64,000 nucleotides of DNA from IMG/VR virus record IMGVR_UViG_3300028786_000009, positions 1 to 64,000 of that record. The stretch is one strand, 5' to 3'. The notes under the pieces are model-generated. The model did no database searches and was not told the DNA's origin. It saw nothing but the letters and a program-made list of their open reading frames with translations. Each line of letters opens with the position of its first letter. Position 1 is the stretch's first letter. This DNA is from a virus. A program made the translations under genes and the position numbers. This document shows, one piece after another, positions 9,160 to 16,598 of this stretch.

Positions 9160-9485
9160 TGGTTGGGCTCTCCCTTGGATGTCGAGGGGAAAGCGATGTC
9201 CAGCCTCACCGCCCCGGCGGCCTTCATATCCTCGATCGTGGGGGGACCGAGAACCTCGAGGGCACACTGCGAGAAGGCGCGCATCACCGTCACGAACTGA
9301 GGCCACGAGGTGAGCACCACCGCGGGCACGGGCTGGCTCAGATCCTGGTCCTCGATCGGATCGGCCAGCAGGGAGATCACCAGCACGGGCTTGCCCTCGA
9401 ACGACTCCTCGCCGAGCTGGAACTTGCCGGGGCGTGCCGTGATCGGCGGCGCGCCGCCTTCTTCGGGCGTCACCGGCCGGCTCAT
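9156..9485 (-). CDS. Hypothetical protein
   Basis: 109 residues, ATG 9485 overlapping the previous stop. Begins MSRPVTPEEGG, contains a beta-strand-like core (KPVLVISLLADP) and a conserved-looking LTSWPQFVTVMRAFSQCAL. No family recognised. ATGA-coupled at both ends inside the minus operon, so it is probably made at a fixed ratio with its neighbours. Confidence 0.55.
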   Translation of the reverse strand: MSRPVTPEEGGAPPITARPGKFQLGEESFEGKPVLVISLLADPIEDQDLSQPVPAVVLTSWPQFVTVMRAFSQCALEVLGPPTIEDMKAAGAVRLDIAFPSTSKGEPNQ

Positions 9486-9793
9486 TGCAGCGGCCCGTCG
9501 CCAGGGCCTTCGCCGGGCCGCCCGATCACCATCATCGTGCAGCCGGTCGCATCGGGCGGGCCGAACACCGCGTTGGCCGTCTCCATCAGCAGGCCGACGA
9601 CGCGGATCACCGCGCCCCAGTCGTCGAGCATCACCGCCGGGTGCAAGGTGCCGTCGTTGGGCTTCTGGCCCTCGCCGAGGATCGACAGCATCAGCATGCG
9701 CTCTTGGCAGTCGTCGCACACGATCAGCCCCATGTTCAGCGTGCCGGGCGCGGTCTTGACGTGCCCGTGGGGCTCCTGGTTCATCTGCGTCAT
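9482..9793 (-). CDS. Small Cys-containing hypothetical protein
   Basis: 103 residues from ATG 9793, with GGAGAA just upstream and ATGA coupling downstream. It has a CDDC motif near residue 26 but only one other Cys (near residue 85), so a full zinc site is uncertain. The middle is hydrophobic (AVIRVVGLLMETANAVFG). No family recognised. The mid-operon Shine-Dalgarno is clearer than in its neighbours. Confidence 0.55.
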   Translation of the reverse strand: MTQMNQEPHGHVKTAPGTLNMGLIVCDDCQERMLMLSILGEGQKPNDGTLHPAVMLDDWGAVIRVVGLLMETANAVFGPPDATGCTMMVIGRPGEGPGDGPLQ

Positions 9794-10041
9794 CGTGGTT
9801 CTCCTTCTGGTCGGGTCGGGTGGGTGGCAAGCTGTTCTAGCTTAGACGCCAGGGTGCGCATGACAACCGCTTCGCGCTCGCGAATCGCCGCGCCTTCGAG
9901 CAGCCAGCGCGCCTTGTCGAGCAGCGTGACGCGGCTGTTCTCCAGGAGCTGCAACTGCTTCGCGTCGGTGGCCAGCGACAGCTCCATCAGGTGGACGAGC
10001 AGGCCCAGAATCACTTCCGCCGCGGGGCTGGTTGTGCTCAT
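9790..10041 (-). CDS. Small helical hypothetical protein
   Basis: 83 residues, ATG 10041, coupled by ATGA at both ends. Almost entirely predicted helix, Leu/Glu/Arg-rich with heptad spacing between residues 15 and 70, so probably a short coiled coil. No family recognised and no membrane segment. Its role is unknown. Confidence 0.5.
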   Translation of the reverse strand: MSTTSPAAEVILGLLVHLMELSLATDAKQLQLLENSRVTLLDKARWLLEGAAIREREAVVMRTLASKLEQLATHPTRPEGEPR

Positions 10042-10739
10042 GTCAAATCAGCCTCGGCGGGGGGCGGAAACAGCATGTCGGCCATGCCGCCGAGCCCGAA
10101 AACGCTCACCGCCGCGCTGTAGACGATCTCGGCATTCCAGGCCACGAACACCGTCACCTGGCTGTTGATGCCGTCGTCGGTGCTGCACGCCGAGGGCTTG
10201 CTGGTGACGAAATACTTGCGGCACGCCATCGGCCGGTGCGCGTAGACCTTGCATCGGTCGTCGGCGCCGAGGAACACGCAGCGCCGATCGGGCGCGTCCA
10301 GCTCGTGCCAGTTGCGCAGCCGCACGCCGGCCTGGCGCGCGAGCCGGGCGCGGTCGATGTGGATGCCCTTGCGCGCGGCGATGATGCGCAGCAGCACGCC
10401 CTCGGCCTCGGTGATGCCGGTGTGCAGCTTGCAGCAGTGGGCACAGCCCTCGCTGCACCGCACCTTGCGCGCCTGCTTGTCGTTCGCCTGGTGCCAGCGG
10501 ATGGCGCTGTCCATGAGCTGGTGCAGCGTGGCCGCGATGTTCTGCGGCTCCTCGTCGCGGATGCGCCGGAACTCGGCCTCCCAGTGGTCGTGCCGATCGC
10601 GCAGCCCGGGGATGTCGGCATCGGTGATGGCGCCTTGGCGGATCGCCTCGAGCAGCGCCATGCTGTTCAGGCGCAGGCCCTGGTACAGCTCGCCCAGCGC
10701 CAGGCCGCGCGCGAACATCGTGATCGGTTGCTCGGTCAT
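10038..10739 (-). CDS. YkgJ-type cysteine-cluster protein
   Basis: 233 residues from ATG 10739. The central CSEGCAHCC, followed by CVFLGADDRC and HRPMACRKYF, is the Cys arrangement of the YkgJ family, small proteins that bind zinc or an iron-sulphur cluster. About 90 residues of N-terminal helix precede it. YkgJ proteins occur in bacteria and phages but their biochemistry is poorly defined. Coupled by ATGA to the methyltransferase gene upstream and the coiled-coil gene downstream. Confidence 0.75.
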   Translation of the reverse strand: MTEQPITMFARGLALGELYQGLRLNSMALLEAIRQGAITDADIPGLRDRHDHWEAEFRRIRDEEPQNIAATLHQLMDSAIRWHQANDKQARKVRCSEGCAHCCKLHTGITEAEGVLLRIIAARKGIHIDRARLARQAGVRLRNWHELDAPDRRCVFLGADDRCKVYAHRPMACRKYFVTSKPSACSTDDGINSQVTVFVAWNAEIVYSAAVSVFGLGGMADMLFPPPAEADLT

Positions 10740-11389
10740 GGCTTGCCCCAGATGGCCAGGTAGTCGCGCCCGTCGGACATCGCGCGCGAGTACAGCCAGC
10801 TCGGGTACTCGACGTAGTGCTCCAGCCGGCGAATCGGCTTGCGATGGTGCACCCCCTCGTGGCCGATGTGGATGTAGGTCTGGCAGCGCTTCAAGATCCA
10901 GCCCTCGTCGACGCCCACCTCGTTGCCCTTGTCCAGGGGCCGGCGCGGGTCGTAGCGGTGCGTCACCCAGCAGCCGATCACCACCTCGGGGCGGTGCTTT
11001 TCGATCGCCGCGCGCGCGTCCAGGGGCTCCACGTTCCGCCCGTAGGGCGCGATGCCCTGGCCCATCGCCTTGTACTGGAGCAGGTACTTCGGCACGAGCT
11101 GCTGGTAGCTGTCGGTGGCCGGGATGTGCAGCGCCTCGGCCAGCACGCCGTGGCCGGCGCCGATCTCGATCGCGCGGCGCGGCCCGATGATCTCGCGCAG
11201 CCGCTGCACCAGCTCGACGGTGGGAAAGCTGTACAGCCCGTTGCGCACGCCGAACAAGGCCCGCTCCTCGCGACGGGTGGCCGCCCAGAACGCGGCGCTC
11301 AGCACGCGCAGCCGCCCGTCCTCGGGATCCAGCGCCTCGTCCAGCGTTCGCAGGCCGGCGGTGTTGAGCAAGTAGGTGTCGTTCTTCAT
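10736..11389 (-). CDS. SAM-dependent methyltransferase-like protein
   Basis: 217 residues, ATG 11389, TGATG junction with the upstream stop. Residues about 85-100 hold motif I of class I methyltransferases (AIEIGAGHGVLAEAL). Later VVIGCWVTHRYDP and a Tyr/His-rich stretch follow. No DPPY or Pro-Cys motif is obvious, so I cannot say whether DNA or another substrate is methylated. A DNA-protecting role is possible but unsupported. Clear start and coupling. Confidence 0.65.
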   Translation of the reverse strand: MKNDTYLLNTAGLRTLDEALDPEDGRLRVLSAAFWAATRREERALFGVRNGLYSFPTVELVQRLREIIGPRRAIEIGAGHGVLAEALHIPATDSYQQLVPKYLLQYKAMGQGIAPYGRNVEPLDARAAIEKHRPEVVIGCWVTHRYDPRRPLDKGNEVGVDEGWILKRCQTYIHIGHEGVHHRKPIRRLEHYVEYPSWLYSRAMSDGRDYLAIWGKP

Positions 11390-11925
11390 CAGTCGACCCT
11401 CGCGCCGTGCTGCCACCACTGCACCACCGTCCAGGGGCCGGCGCGCAGCACCGCCGAGGGCACCTTGGTCGTCAGGTCCATCAGGAGCTGGGCCTTGTAG
11501 CTCATCGTGCTGGCCAGGCCGAAGCGCTCGGGGCGCCGCGTCGACACGTGGTCGTTCACGTTGAGCACCACGCCCTCGCCCATGTCCACCTCGGCGTCGA
11601 TGAACTTGAAGCGCGGCAGCGCCAGGAACGGGCACACGCGCAGCGCGAACACGGCGCACGGGAAGTGCATCGGCAAGTCGGTGAAGACGTGGCTGTCGAT
11701 CGAGCCCGGCCCGCCGATGAACCACACGCGCTCGCCCATGCGCTGGCCACAGATGCCGCAGCCGCGCGCGTGGTACAGCGCCTGCCATTTCTCCATGTCG
11801 ATGACGCGAAAGTTGGGCACGCCCCAGGCATCGTCGAGCACCATCGACGGCACCGGCAGGCCCTTGTGGCGGCGCAGCGCGGCGATGCGCTTGGGCATCG
11901 GGACGCGGGGGTCGAGTTGCATCAT
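11389..11925 (-). CDS. Zinc-knuckle phage protein, paralogue of the 16591-17265 product
   Basis: 178 residues starting at the first of two tandem ATGs (11925), which overlaps the upstream TGA. It shares with the gene at 16591 an ordered set of motifs: GLPVP, a GxPxxRV segment, GCGICG, an IGGP element, and CPFL. The CxxC plus later Cys suggests zinc binding. I know this as a widespread phage family without assigned function. Two diverged copies in one genome are notable. Confidence 0.65.
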   Translation of the reverse strand: MMQLDPRVPMPKRIAALRRHKGLPVPSMVLDDAWGVPNFRVIDMEKWQALYHARGCGICGQRMGERVWFIGGPGSIDSHVFTDLPMHFPCAVFALRVCPFLALPRFKFIDAEVDMGEGVVLNVNDHVSTRRPERFGLASTMSYKAQLLMDLTTKVPSAVLRAGPWTVVQWWQHGARVD

Positions 11926-12182
11926 GGGGTGTCCTCGAACATCGTTGCCAGCGCCCGGTTGATCTCGGTCTCGATTTCCTGAATCGTCGCCCAGCGGCCC
12001 CGTGGGAACCACTCGGGCCGGTCTTCCGGCGCACGCTTGGCGGCCTCGACGATCAGCATGGCGATCTCAACCGCGACGAAACTGTGCACCCACTCGTGCG
12101 GGCCGATGGCCGCTTCGAGCATCAGGCGAAGGCCGTCCAGCGTGTCGCTGTGGTTCGAAATGAAAACGCTGTCGTCGTACAT
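11922..12182 (-). CDS. Small acidic helical hypothetical protein
   Basis: 86 residues from ATG 12182 (TGATG junction); a GTG at 12185 would add one residue. Sequence is acidic and helical with a VAVEIAMLIVEAAKRAPEDRP core. No family recognised. Both ends are coupled to neighbouring genes. Confidence 0.5.
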   Translation of the reverse strand: MYDDSVFISNHSDTLDGLRLMLEAAIGPHEWVHSFVAVEIAMLIVEAAKRAPEDRPEWFPRGRWATIQEIETEINRALATMFEDTP

Positions 12183-12415
12183 CACGCCCGCCCCTCCAAG
12201 ACGGCCTTGCCGAAGGCGTCGAGTTCCTGATCGATGCCGTCCAGGATCGCGGCACCGGCGTCGTCGCTGACCTCGCCGATGTCATTCATCAGGCGCAGCA
12301 GCGCGCGCGCACCCGAGTAGAAGGCGCGGCGCATCTCGATGCGCTGCACCGCTGGCGCGCCCTTGGGCACGATGCGCTGCTCGAAGTCGGCCCACAGGTC
12401 GGCAACGGTGTTCAT
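12182..12415 (-). CDS. Small hypothetical protein
   Basis: 77 residues, ATG 12415 overlapping the upstream TGA. Helical throughout, MNTVADLWADFEQR at the start and an acidic DDAGAAILDGIDQELDAF near the end. No motif or family recognised. It is supported mainly by coupling and GC-rich third positions. Confidence 0.5.
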   Translation of the reverse strand: MNTVADLWADFEQRIVPKGAPAVQRIEMRRAFYSGARALLRLMNDIGEVSDDAGAAILDGIDQELDAFGKAVLEGRA

Positions 12416-12699
12416 GACGGCGCCCGCTTGGTGGCCAGGAACACGGGGCGCTCGGGCTCCTCGAGCACCAGGCCATGGCCCAGCGCCACCGCCTGGGGAC
12501 CGGCGAGTTCGACCGGGTTCTTGCGCATCGACTCGGCCACATCCTCCAGGTCCCAGTCGGCGCCCAGCAGCACGCCCATGCCCGGGGTGACGAACGTGTG
12601 CACGGTGGTGCGGCCGTCCTCGTGGGTCTTGATGTCCAGCATCTCCATCGCCTGCGCGATGCTGACGATCACGCGCTCATTGGCGTCGGCGTCGCTCAT
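12412..12699 (-). CDS. Small hypothetical protein
   Basis: 95 residues, ATG 12699, ATGA-coupled on both sides. Starts MSDADANERVIVSIAQAMEM, followed by an acidic middle (ADWDLEDVAE) and a short hydrophobic stretch. No family recognised. Confidence 0.5.
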   Translation of the reverse strand: MSDADANERVIVSIAQAMEMLDIKTHEDGRTTVHTFVTPGMGVLLGADWDLEDVAESMRKNPVELAGPQAVALGHGLVLEEPERPVFLATKRAPS

Positions 12700-12950
12700 T
12701 GCGCCCTCGGCGTCAGGCGCAGCGCCGGGTCGACGCTCACGGTGGTGTCAGGCCCGACGAACTGCATGACGAAGTCGCGCAGCGCCTCGATGTCCTTGCC
12801 GACCATGATGTGGATCGTGCCGTGGCCGCCCATCTGAGCCAGGTCGACCCTGAGCATCTCGCCTTCGCGCATGCGCCTCACGTTCTCCTCGGTCAGGCCG
12901 AACAGGAATATCGGGTTGCCGTTGGCATCGTCCGCACGGGCTTTCAGCAT
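12696..12950 (-). CDS. Small hypothetical protein
   Basis: 84 residues, ATG 12950, with a strong GGAGAA ribosome site that overlaps the TAA stop of the gene upstream. Contains NPIFLFGLTEENVRRMREG and GGHGTIHIMVGKD, suggesting a small alpha/beta fold. No family recognised. It opens the ATGA-coupled part of the operon. Confidence 0.55.
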   Translation of the reverse strand: MLKARADDANGNPIFLFGLTEENVRRMREGEMLRVDLAQMGGHGTIHIMVGKDIEALRDFVMQFVGPDTTVSVDPALRLTPRAQ

Positions 12951-12960
12951 GGTGTTCTCC

Positions 12961-13260
12961 TTAGAACCAGGTTTCGACGACGTTGGGGTGATCGCCGGGC
13001 GAGCGGGGCATGCGCGTGAGGCCCGGCGGGATCAGCGAGCGCACATCTTCGAGCGTGCGCCCGAGCAGCATCACGACGGTGGGCAGGTCGTAGTGGAACG
13101 CGCGCGCGACGAAGAAGTCGGGCTGGTCGCGCGGGTGGTCGAACACCACCCAGTTGACCAGCGGGTCGTCGTGGCGCGCGTCCCAGGGGCCGCCGCAGTT
13201 GGCCGGGTCGGCGCAGTGAATCATGTTCGCGGCTCGGCACGGCTCGCAGCGCTTGCTCAT
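12961..13260 (-). CDS. Small Cys-rich protein, first gene of the left minus operon
   Basis: 99 residues from ATG 13260, with AGGGG and GGGAG upstream. The N-terminus has CEPC, then HCADPANCGG, a likely zinc site, followed by WVVFDHPRDQPDFFVARAF. No family name recalled. As the first gene of the operon it lies directly next to the TGTTTTCC box at 13273-13286, so it is probably under the regulator encoded at 14936. Confidence 0.6.
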   Translation of the reverse strand: MSKRCEPCRAANMIHCADPANCGGPWDARHDDPLVNWVVFDHPRDQPDFFVARAFHYDLPTVVMLLGRTLEDVRSLIPPGLTRMPRSPGDHPNVVETWF

Positions 13261-13408
13261 CTCCCAACCCCTATGTTTTCCGACATGCGATTATTGGCGA
13301 ACTGCAAACGCTGTCGCGGCTGAACTGCAAACGCTTACGAACCAAAACGCATGGCGGATGCGGTTGTTCTCGCGGTTGCGAACCTAAGTCCTTGTCACAC
13401 AAGGTGAG
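13261..13408. promoter_or_regulatory. Promoter and operator region of the left minus operon
   Basis: No gene seen here. It holds ATGTTTTCCGACAT (13273-13286), almost identical to TGTTTTCCAACAT at 14910-14922 before the XRE gene. It also holds two direct copies of GAACTGCAAACGCT, 23 bp apart (13299-13312 and 13322-13335), whose TGCAAAC core matches half of the palindrome at 13616. An AT-rich ATTATTGG lies between the box and the repeats. A small hairpin CCTTGT-CAC-ACAAGG is at about 13390-13404. I infer repressor-controlled leftward transcription. Confidence 0.5.
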
Positions 13409-13459
13409 AGGCGGATTGCAAATCCGGTCAGGAGGGTTCGACTCCCTCTCGCGCCTCCA
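13409..13459 (+). other. tRNA-Cys 3' half, probable phage attachment site (attP)
   Basis: Reads as tRNA-Cys from the anticodon stem to CCA. The anticodon arm is CGGATTGCAAATCCG with anticodon GCA. The T arm is GAGGG-TTCGACT-CCCTC, the 3' acceptor strand TCGCGCC, then discriminator T and CCA at 13457-13459. The matching 5' acceptor strand (GGCGCGA) and a D arm are absent upstream, so it is not a whole gene. It lies 190 bp before the integrase, the usual place for an attP carrying the 3' end of the target tRNA. Confidence 0.75.
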
Positions 13460-13649
13460 AAAAACTCCTTCTAAATCAACACGTTAGCTAGAAGGCCCCG
13501 AAACTCAGGCGACCTCGCGGGGTCCTCAAGTGCGTAAAAAGCACCCTCGAAGTAAGCGGGAACGCGGTTGCAACCGCACGAAAACGGCCTGTTAGGTGGT
13601 CCAGTCGAGTTAGGATGTTTGCACTTTTGCAAACACAGATGGAACACGC
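13460..13649. promoter_or_regulatory. Integrase upstream region with TTTGCA-N4-TGCAAA palindrome
   Basis: No gene seen. TGTTTGCA-CTTT-TGCAAACA, a perfect 8-4-8 inverted repeat, lies at 13616-13635, ending 14 bases before the integrase ATG and just after a possible -10 (TAGGAT, 13611-13616). The spacing and TTTGCA arms match sites at 32481-32496 and 42997-43012. The rest, next to the tRNA fragment, probably holds integrase arm sites, but I see no clear repeats of that kind. Confidence 0.55.
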
Positions 13650-14879
13650 ATGGCTAGCATTCGGCAGATCAAGTCGACCGGGAAATGGGAGGCCGCATTT
13701 CAGGCCAAGGACCTGTTCGTGGGCAGGAAGACGATCAACTTCCCGACCGAGCGCGAGTGCAGGCTGCGCGCCGCCCAGATCCAGGATCAGCTCGACATGG
13801 GCCTGGTGCCCAAGGAGCTGGCAGACGGACCCAAGGCGCCGGCCGAGCGCGCCCAGCTTCGTTCAGTGATCAACGAGTATCTGGCCGAGGGGCGCGCGCC
13901 ATCGACCGACACGACACTGACGCTCGTGGCCGAGGAGGTCGGCCATATTCCCTTGGCCGCCTTGAACACCGAATGGCTGGATTCGTATATCCGCCAGCTC
14001 AAGGTCGACGCGAAGCACAACCTGGCGCCAGGCACGATTCGCAAGCGCGTGGGCGCCCTCAAGCGTGCCTATATGTGGTTCGTGCGCAAGCACCAGGACT
14101 ACAACCTGCCCAACCCATTCCAGCACCTGGACGACGCGTATTCGACCTATAACGACACCGACGCGGAGCTGGCCGAGCGCAATGGCGGCGATGCGCGAAT
14201 CGATGTCGAGCGCAACCGGCGCTTGCACCCGGGCGAATACGAGCGAGTGGTGGCCGCCCTGTCGGGCGTGAAGCGTGAGGACCGGGAGCGCGCGCTGAAA
14301 GACGAAGACGGCGCGCTGCTGATGCTGTTTCAGCTCATCGTGTGGACCGGGGCGCGCCTGATCGAGGCTTACACGATGAACGTCGGCCAGGTGGACCTAG
14401 AGCGCCGCTCGGTCACCTTCAAGACATCCAAGCAGCGCAAGAAGCGCACGAAGCGCTCGCCGCCGCTGACGCGCACCGTGCCGATCCGCCCGGAGCTGAT
14501 GGGCGCACTGAGCGACTGGATGCGCAAGCGCCAGGCCGCCGGCTCGCTGCTCGTCTTCCCCTTCTGGGACGGCAGCGCCGACACCCTGCGCAAGACCACC
14601 GGCAAGCTGTCGCAGCGCTTCGCCAGCACATTCGCCTACGCCGGGCTGGAAGACATCACCGAGCACGACCTGCGCCACGAGGCGTGCTGCCGCTGGTACG
14701 AAATGCGCAACGCCTCGGGCGGCTGGCTGTTTCGCACCGAGCAGATCCCCACGCTGATGGGCTGGGGGCCGGGCTCGCCGATGCCCGAGCGCTACGCGTC
14801 CTTCCGCGGTGAGGACATGGCGGCGGAGATGTACCGGGACATGGCGCCTATCTATCAAATTACCCGAAACGCGGGTTGA
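13650..14879 (+). CDS. int: Tyrosine integrase
   Basis: 409 residues, ATG 13650, with GGAA upstream. Catalytic pattern: Arg236 in TGARLIEA, His339 and Arg342 in EHDLRH, Trp372 in the GH/W position (MGW), and nucleophile Tyr382 in PERYASF. The N-terminal 60 residues resemble an arm-binding beta domain, and residues about 70-165 the core-binding domain. It recombines attP with attB, probably at a tRNA-Cys gene given the fragment upstream. Palindrome 13616-13635 probably controls it. Confidence 0.92.
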   Translation: MASIRQIKSTGKWEAAFQAKDLFVGRKTINFPTERECRLRAAQIQDQLDMGLVPKELADGPKAPAERAQLRSVINEYLAEGRAPSTDTTLTLVAEEVGHIPLAALNTEWLDSYIRQLKVDAKHNLAPGTIRKRVGALKRAYMWFVRKHQDYNLPNPFQHLDDAYSTYNDTDAELAERNGGDARIDVERNRRLHPGEYERVVAALSGVKREDRERALKDEDGALLMLFQLIVWTGARLIEAYTMNVGQVDLERRSVTFKTSKQRKKRTKRSPPLTRTVPIRPELMGALSDWMRKRQAAGSLLVFPFWDGSADTLRKTTGKLSQRFASTFAYAGLEDITEHDLRHEACCRWYEMRNASGGWLFRTEQIPTLMGWGPGSPMPERYASFRGEDMAAEMYRDMAPIYQITRNAG

Positions 14880-14935
14880 CGCGCGTGTTGACGCGTAATA
14901 CGCTGTACGTGTTTTCCAACATAGGACGTGTGTAA
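14876..14935 (+). promoter_or_regulatory. XRE regulator upstream region with shared TGTTTTCC box
   Basis: Two TTGACG hexamers (14876-14881, overlapping the integrase stop, and 14888-14893) and TAATAC (14896-14901) could form promoter elements, though spacing is imperfect. TGTTTTCCAACAT at 14910-14922 repeats the box at 13273-13286. It sits 13 bases before the XRE start codon. A regulator binding here would control its own gene and the left minus operon. Confidence 0.45.
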
Positions 14936-16030
14936 ATGACTACCCCGATCAACAATCTGCGCAAGCTGCGCGACGGCCGCCACTTGACTCAGGCCGACCT
15001 TGCCCAGCAGCTCGGCACGACTCAACAGACCATCGGGCGTTGGGAAACTGGCAAGAACGAGCCGAACTTCTCGGCGCTGCGCGACATGGCGATCATCTTC
15101 GGCACGAGCGTCGACGATCTGCTCGGGCACAACCCGATGTCAGACAAGCTGGAGACGGCCTCGCCGAGGTACAACAACTTCGATACGGAAAGCGGGTTCT
15201 GGGGCCACGTTGGCGTGAAGCTGCCCACGGCGACGCACAGTCGCTGGTATCCGATCACCCTGGAGGTTGCCAACAGGATCGGGCACAGCATGCGCCGTGC
15301 GACCCGCGACGAGCCGTGGATCACCTTCCACACCCTGAACAACCGGGTGCTTCTCGTCAATGCCTTGGCGGTGCACAAGGTATGGACCCTCACCGACGAC
15401 GCCGACGAGGCGTTTGGCGATTGGGAGCTGGGCCAGCTCGACTACGCCGGCTATCCGGCCGAGGTGTATCGGTGCCTGCACGACTACCTCGATGGGGGCC
15501 TGGACGAAGCCGAAACCGAGTATTCGCAAGGCTTCAAGGACACCCTCGCCGCCATCGTGGCCGAGGACGACTGGGACAGCGCAAACGTCTACGAGCGGCT
15601 GCTGGAAACCCACGTGCACTACGTGAGCGGCGGGGTCGACTCTCGGTACATCGACAACGTCGGGCCTGCTGAGCTTCTCGAAGACGTGCAACTGAACCCA
15701 GGGCTCGCGATGTTCGCGATTCCCGCGTCGGATCTGGGCTTTCACATCTACGTGCCGTCGGCGACGGTGGTGATGATCGACATGCCGCTGCACTTGGTCG
15801 TGCAGCATGCCACCGAGTTAAGGCAGGAGTACCTGCAAGACGTGTCGCAAGTCGAAAGCCTGGCCGCGGTCAAGAAGGCGATGGCCGTTACCGCTCGGGT
15901 CAAACGTTTGCCGGGCCGCCCGCGCAAGCACGATGCCGACGCTAGTCCTTCGGCAGCGGCCCCAGCGACGATTCCAGCGACGCCGCCCGAGTCTGCCGAC
16001 GCGGGGGAACCACCGCCATCAGCGACTTAG
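14936..16030 (+). CDS. XRE-family regulator with long C-terminal domain
   Basis: 364 residues, ATG 14936. Residues 5-62 form a helix-turn-helix of the lambda-repressor type (LTQADLAQQLGTTQQTIGRWETG). The roughly 260-residue C-terminal part is not an S24 self-cleaving peptidase; I do not recognise it. Near the end is an AT-hook-like LPGRPRKHD, then a Pro/Ala-rich tail. Placement by the integrase suggests the lysogeny repressor or switch protein. Its last 89 bases overlap the convergent excisionase-like gene. Confidence 0.75.
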   Translation: MTTPINNLRKLRDGRHLTQADLAQQLGTTQQTIGRWETGKNEPNFSALRDMAIIFGTSVDDLLGHNPMSDKLETASPRYNNFDTESGFWGHVGVKLPTATHSRWYPITLEVANRIGHSMRRATRDEPWITFHTLNNRVLLVNALAVHKVWTLTDDADEAFGDWELGQLDYAGYPAEVYRCLHDYLDGGLDEAETEYSQGFKDTLAAIVAEDDWDSANVYERLLETHVHYVSGGVDSRYIDNVGPAELLEDVQLNPGLAMFAIPASDLGFHIYVPSATVVMIDMPLHLVVQHATELRQEYLQDVSQVESLAAVKKAMAVTARVKRLPGRPRKHDADASPSAAAPATIPATPPESADAGEPPPSAT

Positions 16031-16232
16031 GACCCGGCGCAACGGGCCGGTCCTTCATGTTCTTGCGCCCGCACACGGCGATCGTTTGGATCAGCTCGCT
16101 GCGCGCGTAGACCCAGCCGCGGCCGAACTTCACACCGGGCAGCTCGCCCGCCCGGGTGCGGTTTTCAACCGTCGCCACATCACAGTGCAATAGGTCGGCC
16201 ACCTGCTCGGCGGTGAGGATGTCGGCATCCAC
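15942..16232 (-). CDS. Excisionase-like helix-turn-helix protein
   Basis: 96 residues from GTG 16232, supported by AGGAG six bases upstream. Residues 5-50 (ILTAEQVADLLHCDVATVENRTRAGELPG, split here as two helices plus wing) are the MerR/excisionase-type DNA-binding fold, with KFGRGWVYARSEL after it. The rest is basic and disordered. It is the last gene of the recombination operon and overlaps the XRE gene tail to tail. Likely a directionality factor for the integrase, or a small regulator. Confidence 0.7.
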   Translation of the reverse strand: MDADILTAEQVADLLHCDVATVENRTRAGELPGVKFGRGWVYARSELIQTIAVCGRKNMKDRPVAPGPKSLMAVVPPRRQTRAASLESSLGPLPKD

Positions 16233-16241
16233 GATCAGCTC

Positions 16242-16598
16242 CTAGTTCAACGTCTTCGCCTTGGCCGCCGCGTAGTGTTCCTCGCAGCAGAACCCCTGGC
16301 CCATCCAGCCGATGTGGCTGGGCCGCCCGCAGGCGCAGCGCGGGCACAGGTTGTTCGGGCTGTGCTCGTTGAACCACATCTGCGCCTCGCGCCCGTACGG
16401 CGCGTCCGCGTCGGGCAGCAGGCCCGGCCCCGCGAGCGTGTTGACCACCCATTGCAGCGCGGCATCGGCGCCGCGCCCGTGCTTCCACTCGATCAGCACC
16501 GCCTGCATCACCACCAGCAGCTCCTCCATGCTCTTGGTGCGCTCGCCCAGCAGCCGCTCGACCTGCTGGACCCGGGTTTCCTCGGCTGGCTTAGGCAT
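16242..16598 (-). CDS. Small zinc-binding hypothetical protein
   Basis: 118 residues, ATG 16598, overlapping the upstream gene end by eight bases. N-terminal 60 residues are helical. The C-terminal CPRCACGRPSH and GFCCEEHY form a plausible zinc-binding cluster. No family recognised. Confidence 0.6.
   Translation of the reverse strand: MPKPAEETRVQQVERLLGERTKSMEELLVVMQAVLIEWKHGRGADAALQWVVNTLAGPGLLPDADAPYGREAQMWFNEHSPNNLCPRCACGRPSHIGWMGQGFCCEEHYAAAKAKTLN

Noticed and set aside
13386-13459. A complete tRNA-Cys gene
   Set aside because: The 3' half is clear, but no matching 5' acceptor strand or D arm exists upstream.
13940-13950. A further GGCCATATT box in the integrase gene
   Set aside because: Only part of the motif matches and it lies in normal coding sequence.
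14764-14797. Integrase with missing catalytic His
   Set aside because: The usual second His is Trp372, an accepted variant in tyrosine recombinases (Cre also has Trp).
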